From the NCBI GenBank assembly GCA_947168365.1, contig CAMVLO010000010.1, forward strand, positions 1 to 64,000: a DNA stretch of 64,000 bases, read 5' to 3'. Position 1 is the stretch's first letter; each line of letters begins with the position of its first letter. The DNA comes from UBA3824 sp017541145. Lineage in GTDB: Bacteria; Bacteroidota; Bacteroidia; Bacteroidales; UBA3824. This document shows positions 63,268 to 64,000 of the stretch, one piece after another. Below the pieces are notes generated by a model. It saw nothing but the letters and a program-made list of their open reading frames with translations, made no database searches and had not been told where the DNA came from. Made by a program: the position numbers and the translations under genes.

Positions 63268-63825
63268 TTAGTCTCCAATTTTTTTGAGTTTGTTCAATTT
63301 CCGAATGACAACCTGACGCGCTCTCATAAACTGAGTTTTGCTTGTGTTGATATCAATACCCAACATCTCAGCAATTTCCCTGTGCTTGAATCCTTCTACA
63401 ACGAACATATTGAAAACAATTCTATACCCGTCAGGCAATGAATTTACAACCCCTATAAGTTCGTCGTGAGTGAATTCCTGCGATCCGAAATTAGGTTCTT
63501 CAGCAGGCAGTGTATCTGCATAATCATCGACATCTGCCAGATGTCTGTGTTTTAAATTTTGATGATACGAAGTAATGGCTGTATTAATTGTAATACGTTT
63601 CAACCAGCCCTCAAAAGATCCGTCGCCCTTAAAATCTTTTACAGCTGCAAATATTTTTATAAATGCTTCTTGCAAAATATCTTCCGCGACTTCTCTACTT
63701 GGCGCATAGCGCAAACACAAACCGAACAACACCGGCGAATACTTCTGATAAAGCATTTGCTGGGCTTTCGGGTCTTGGTCTGAGCATTTGTTTATCAGCT
63801 CCTGTTCTTCGTTGTTCATAGTCAC
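63268..63825 (-). CDS. ECF-type RNA polymerase sigma factor
   Basis: A 185-residue sigma-70 family member with only regions 2 (YSPVLFGLCLRYAPSREVAEDILQEAFIKIF) and 4 (VEGFKHREIAEMLGIDINTSKTQFMRAR). Such factors are normally held by a membrane partner, and the next gene encodes one. In Bacteroidota similar factors (for example SigP) drive T9SS genes; the T9SS domain on the partner makes that possible here, but it is inference. Confidence 0.92.
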   Translation of the reverse strand: MTMNNEEQELINKCSDQDPKAQQMLYQKYSPVLFGLCLRYAPSREVAEDILQEAFIKIFAAVKDFKGDGSFEGWLKRITINTAITSYHQNLKHRHLADVDDYADTLPAEEPNFGSQEFTHDELIGVVNSLPDGYRIVFNMFVVEGFKHREIAEMLGIDINTSKTQFMRARQVVIRKLNKLKKIGD

Positions 63826-63872
63826 CTCTGTCTACAAGACTATTAGTTAATAGATATGGTTGCATTATATTT

Positions 63873-64000
63873 TTAGAAAATTTCGATAGTACGGCTCTGA
63901 ATATCACGATTCAAGAACAATTTGGCGGTTTGGTCAAACATCGTACTGTTGTCGGTAGTAAAATATTTTACTGTACCGTTTTTTGTGAGTCGGTTGTCAA
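63873..64000 (-). CDS. murI: Probable glutamate racemase, C-terminal part (runs off the window)
   Basis: The frame is open from the window edge to a stop at 63873 and encodes 41 residues (NGTVKYFTTDNSTMFDQ, then FLNRDIQSRTIEIF). This agrees with the C-terminus of Bacteroidota MurI (pattern G...F.TT.....F...A..FL...I....I), which makes D-glutamate for peptidoglycan. Only the tail is visible, so the call rests on a short match from memory. Confidence 0.5.
   Translation of the reverse strand, partial: DNRLTKNGTVKYFTTDNSTMFDQTAKLFLNRDIQSRTIEIF

Overview
The window looks like a chromosomal segment of a low-GC member of the Bacteroidota, probably order Bacteroidales. The reasons are two SusC/SusD glycan-import loci, a hybrid two-component regulator, TAnnTTTG-type (-7) and TTTG (-33) promoters, few Shine-Dalgarno sequences, and several proteins with type IX secretion (T9SS) sorting domains. 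The glycan targets (beta-mannan, beta-1,4-galactan, beta-1,6/1,3-galactan) are plant cell-wall polymers, so a gut, rumen or plant-litter degrader is likely. I cannot name the species. No rRNA, tRNA, CRISPR array, prophage or recognisable insertion sequence was seen.

Layout. 1-2.9 kb: remnants and small genes, including a 5'-disrupted beta-propeller ORF, a roughly 230-nt transcription unit with its own promoter and terminator, a four-cysteine small protein and a secreted protein. 3-8.2 kb: a mannan group (cellobiose/mannobiose 2-epimerase, a SASA-family esterase that has lost its catalytic residues, GH26 mannanase), apparently separate transcription units. 8.7-11.1 kb: two small lipoproteins and an M23/LysM peptidase. 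11.1-21.5 kb: a beta-1,4-galactan locus (SusC, SusD, SusE/F-like, GH53) split by an inserted AAA ATPase gene preceded by four 53-bp palindromic repeats. 22.1-33.6 kb: a signalling operon (GAF/PAS sensor without a kinase, PP2C phosphatase, SiaB-like kinase, SiaC-like phosphoprotein, TerB-ABC transporter) followed by two envelope-protein genes, with a divergent cheR. 34.8-39.7 kb: a T9SS-linked surface operon (PKD/CHU_C protein, PorP/SprF-OmpA fusion, tiny type-A CTD cargo, tail-fibre protein with self-cleaving S74 chaperone). 39.7-43.2 kb: housekeeping genes tadA, aspS, a small unknown and an MBL hydrolase.

43.2-45.4 kb: a second AAA ATPase of another family, with three 34-bp palindromic repeats upstream and seven 43-bp palindromic repeats downstream. 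45.4-62 kb: a second galactan locus (surface lipoprotein, SusC, SusD, two GH30, GH35) controlled by a divergent hybrid two-component system. Three of its gene junctions carry the same AACCACGGAA/TTCCGTGGTT stem-loop. 62-64 kb: a membrane protein with anti-sigma-like N-terminus, PKD domains and a T9SS type-B CTD, beside its ECF sigma factor; then the end of a probable murI.

The most unusual signal is the pairing of two unrelated AAA ATPase/nuclease-fold genes with exact-period arrays of perfect palindromes, each array having its own sequence. Two of the three arrays stop a few bases before the ATPase promoter. I know of no described system that matches this, but that is memory, not a search.
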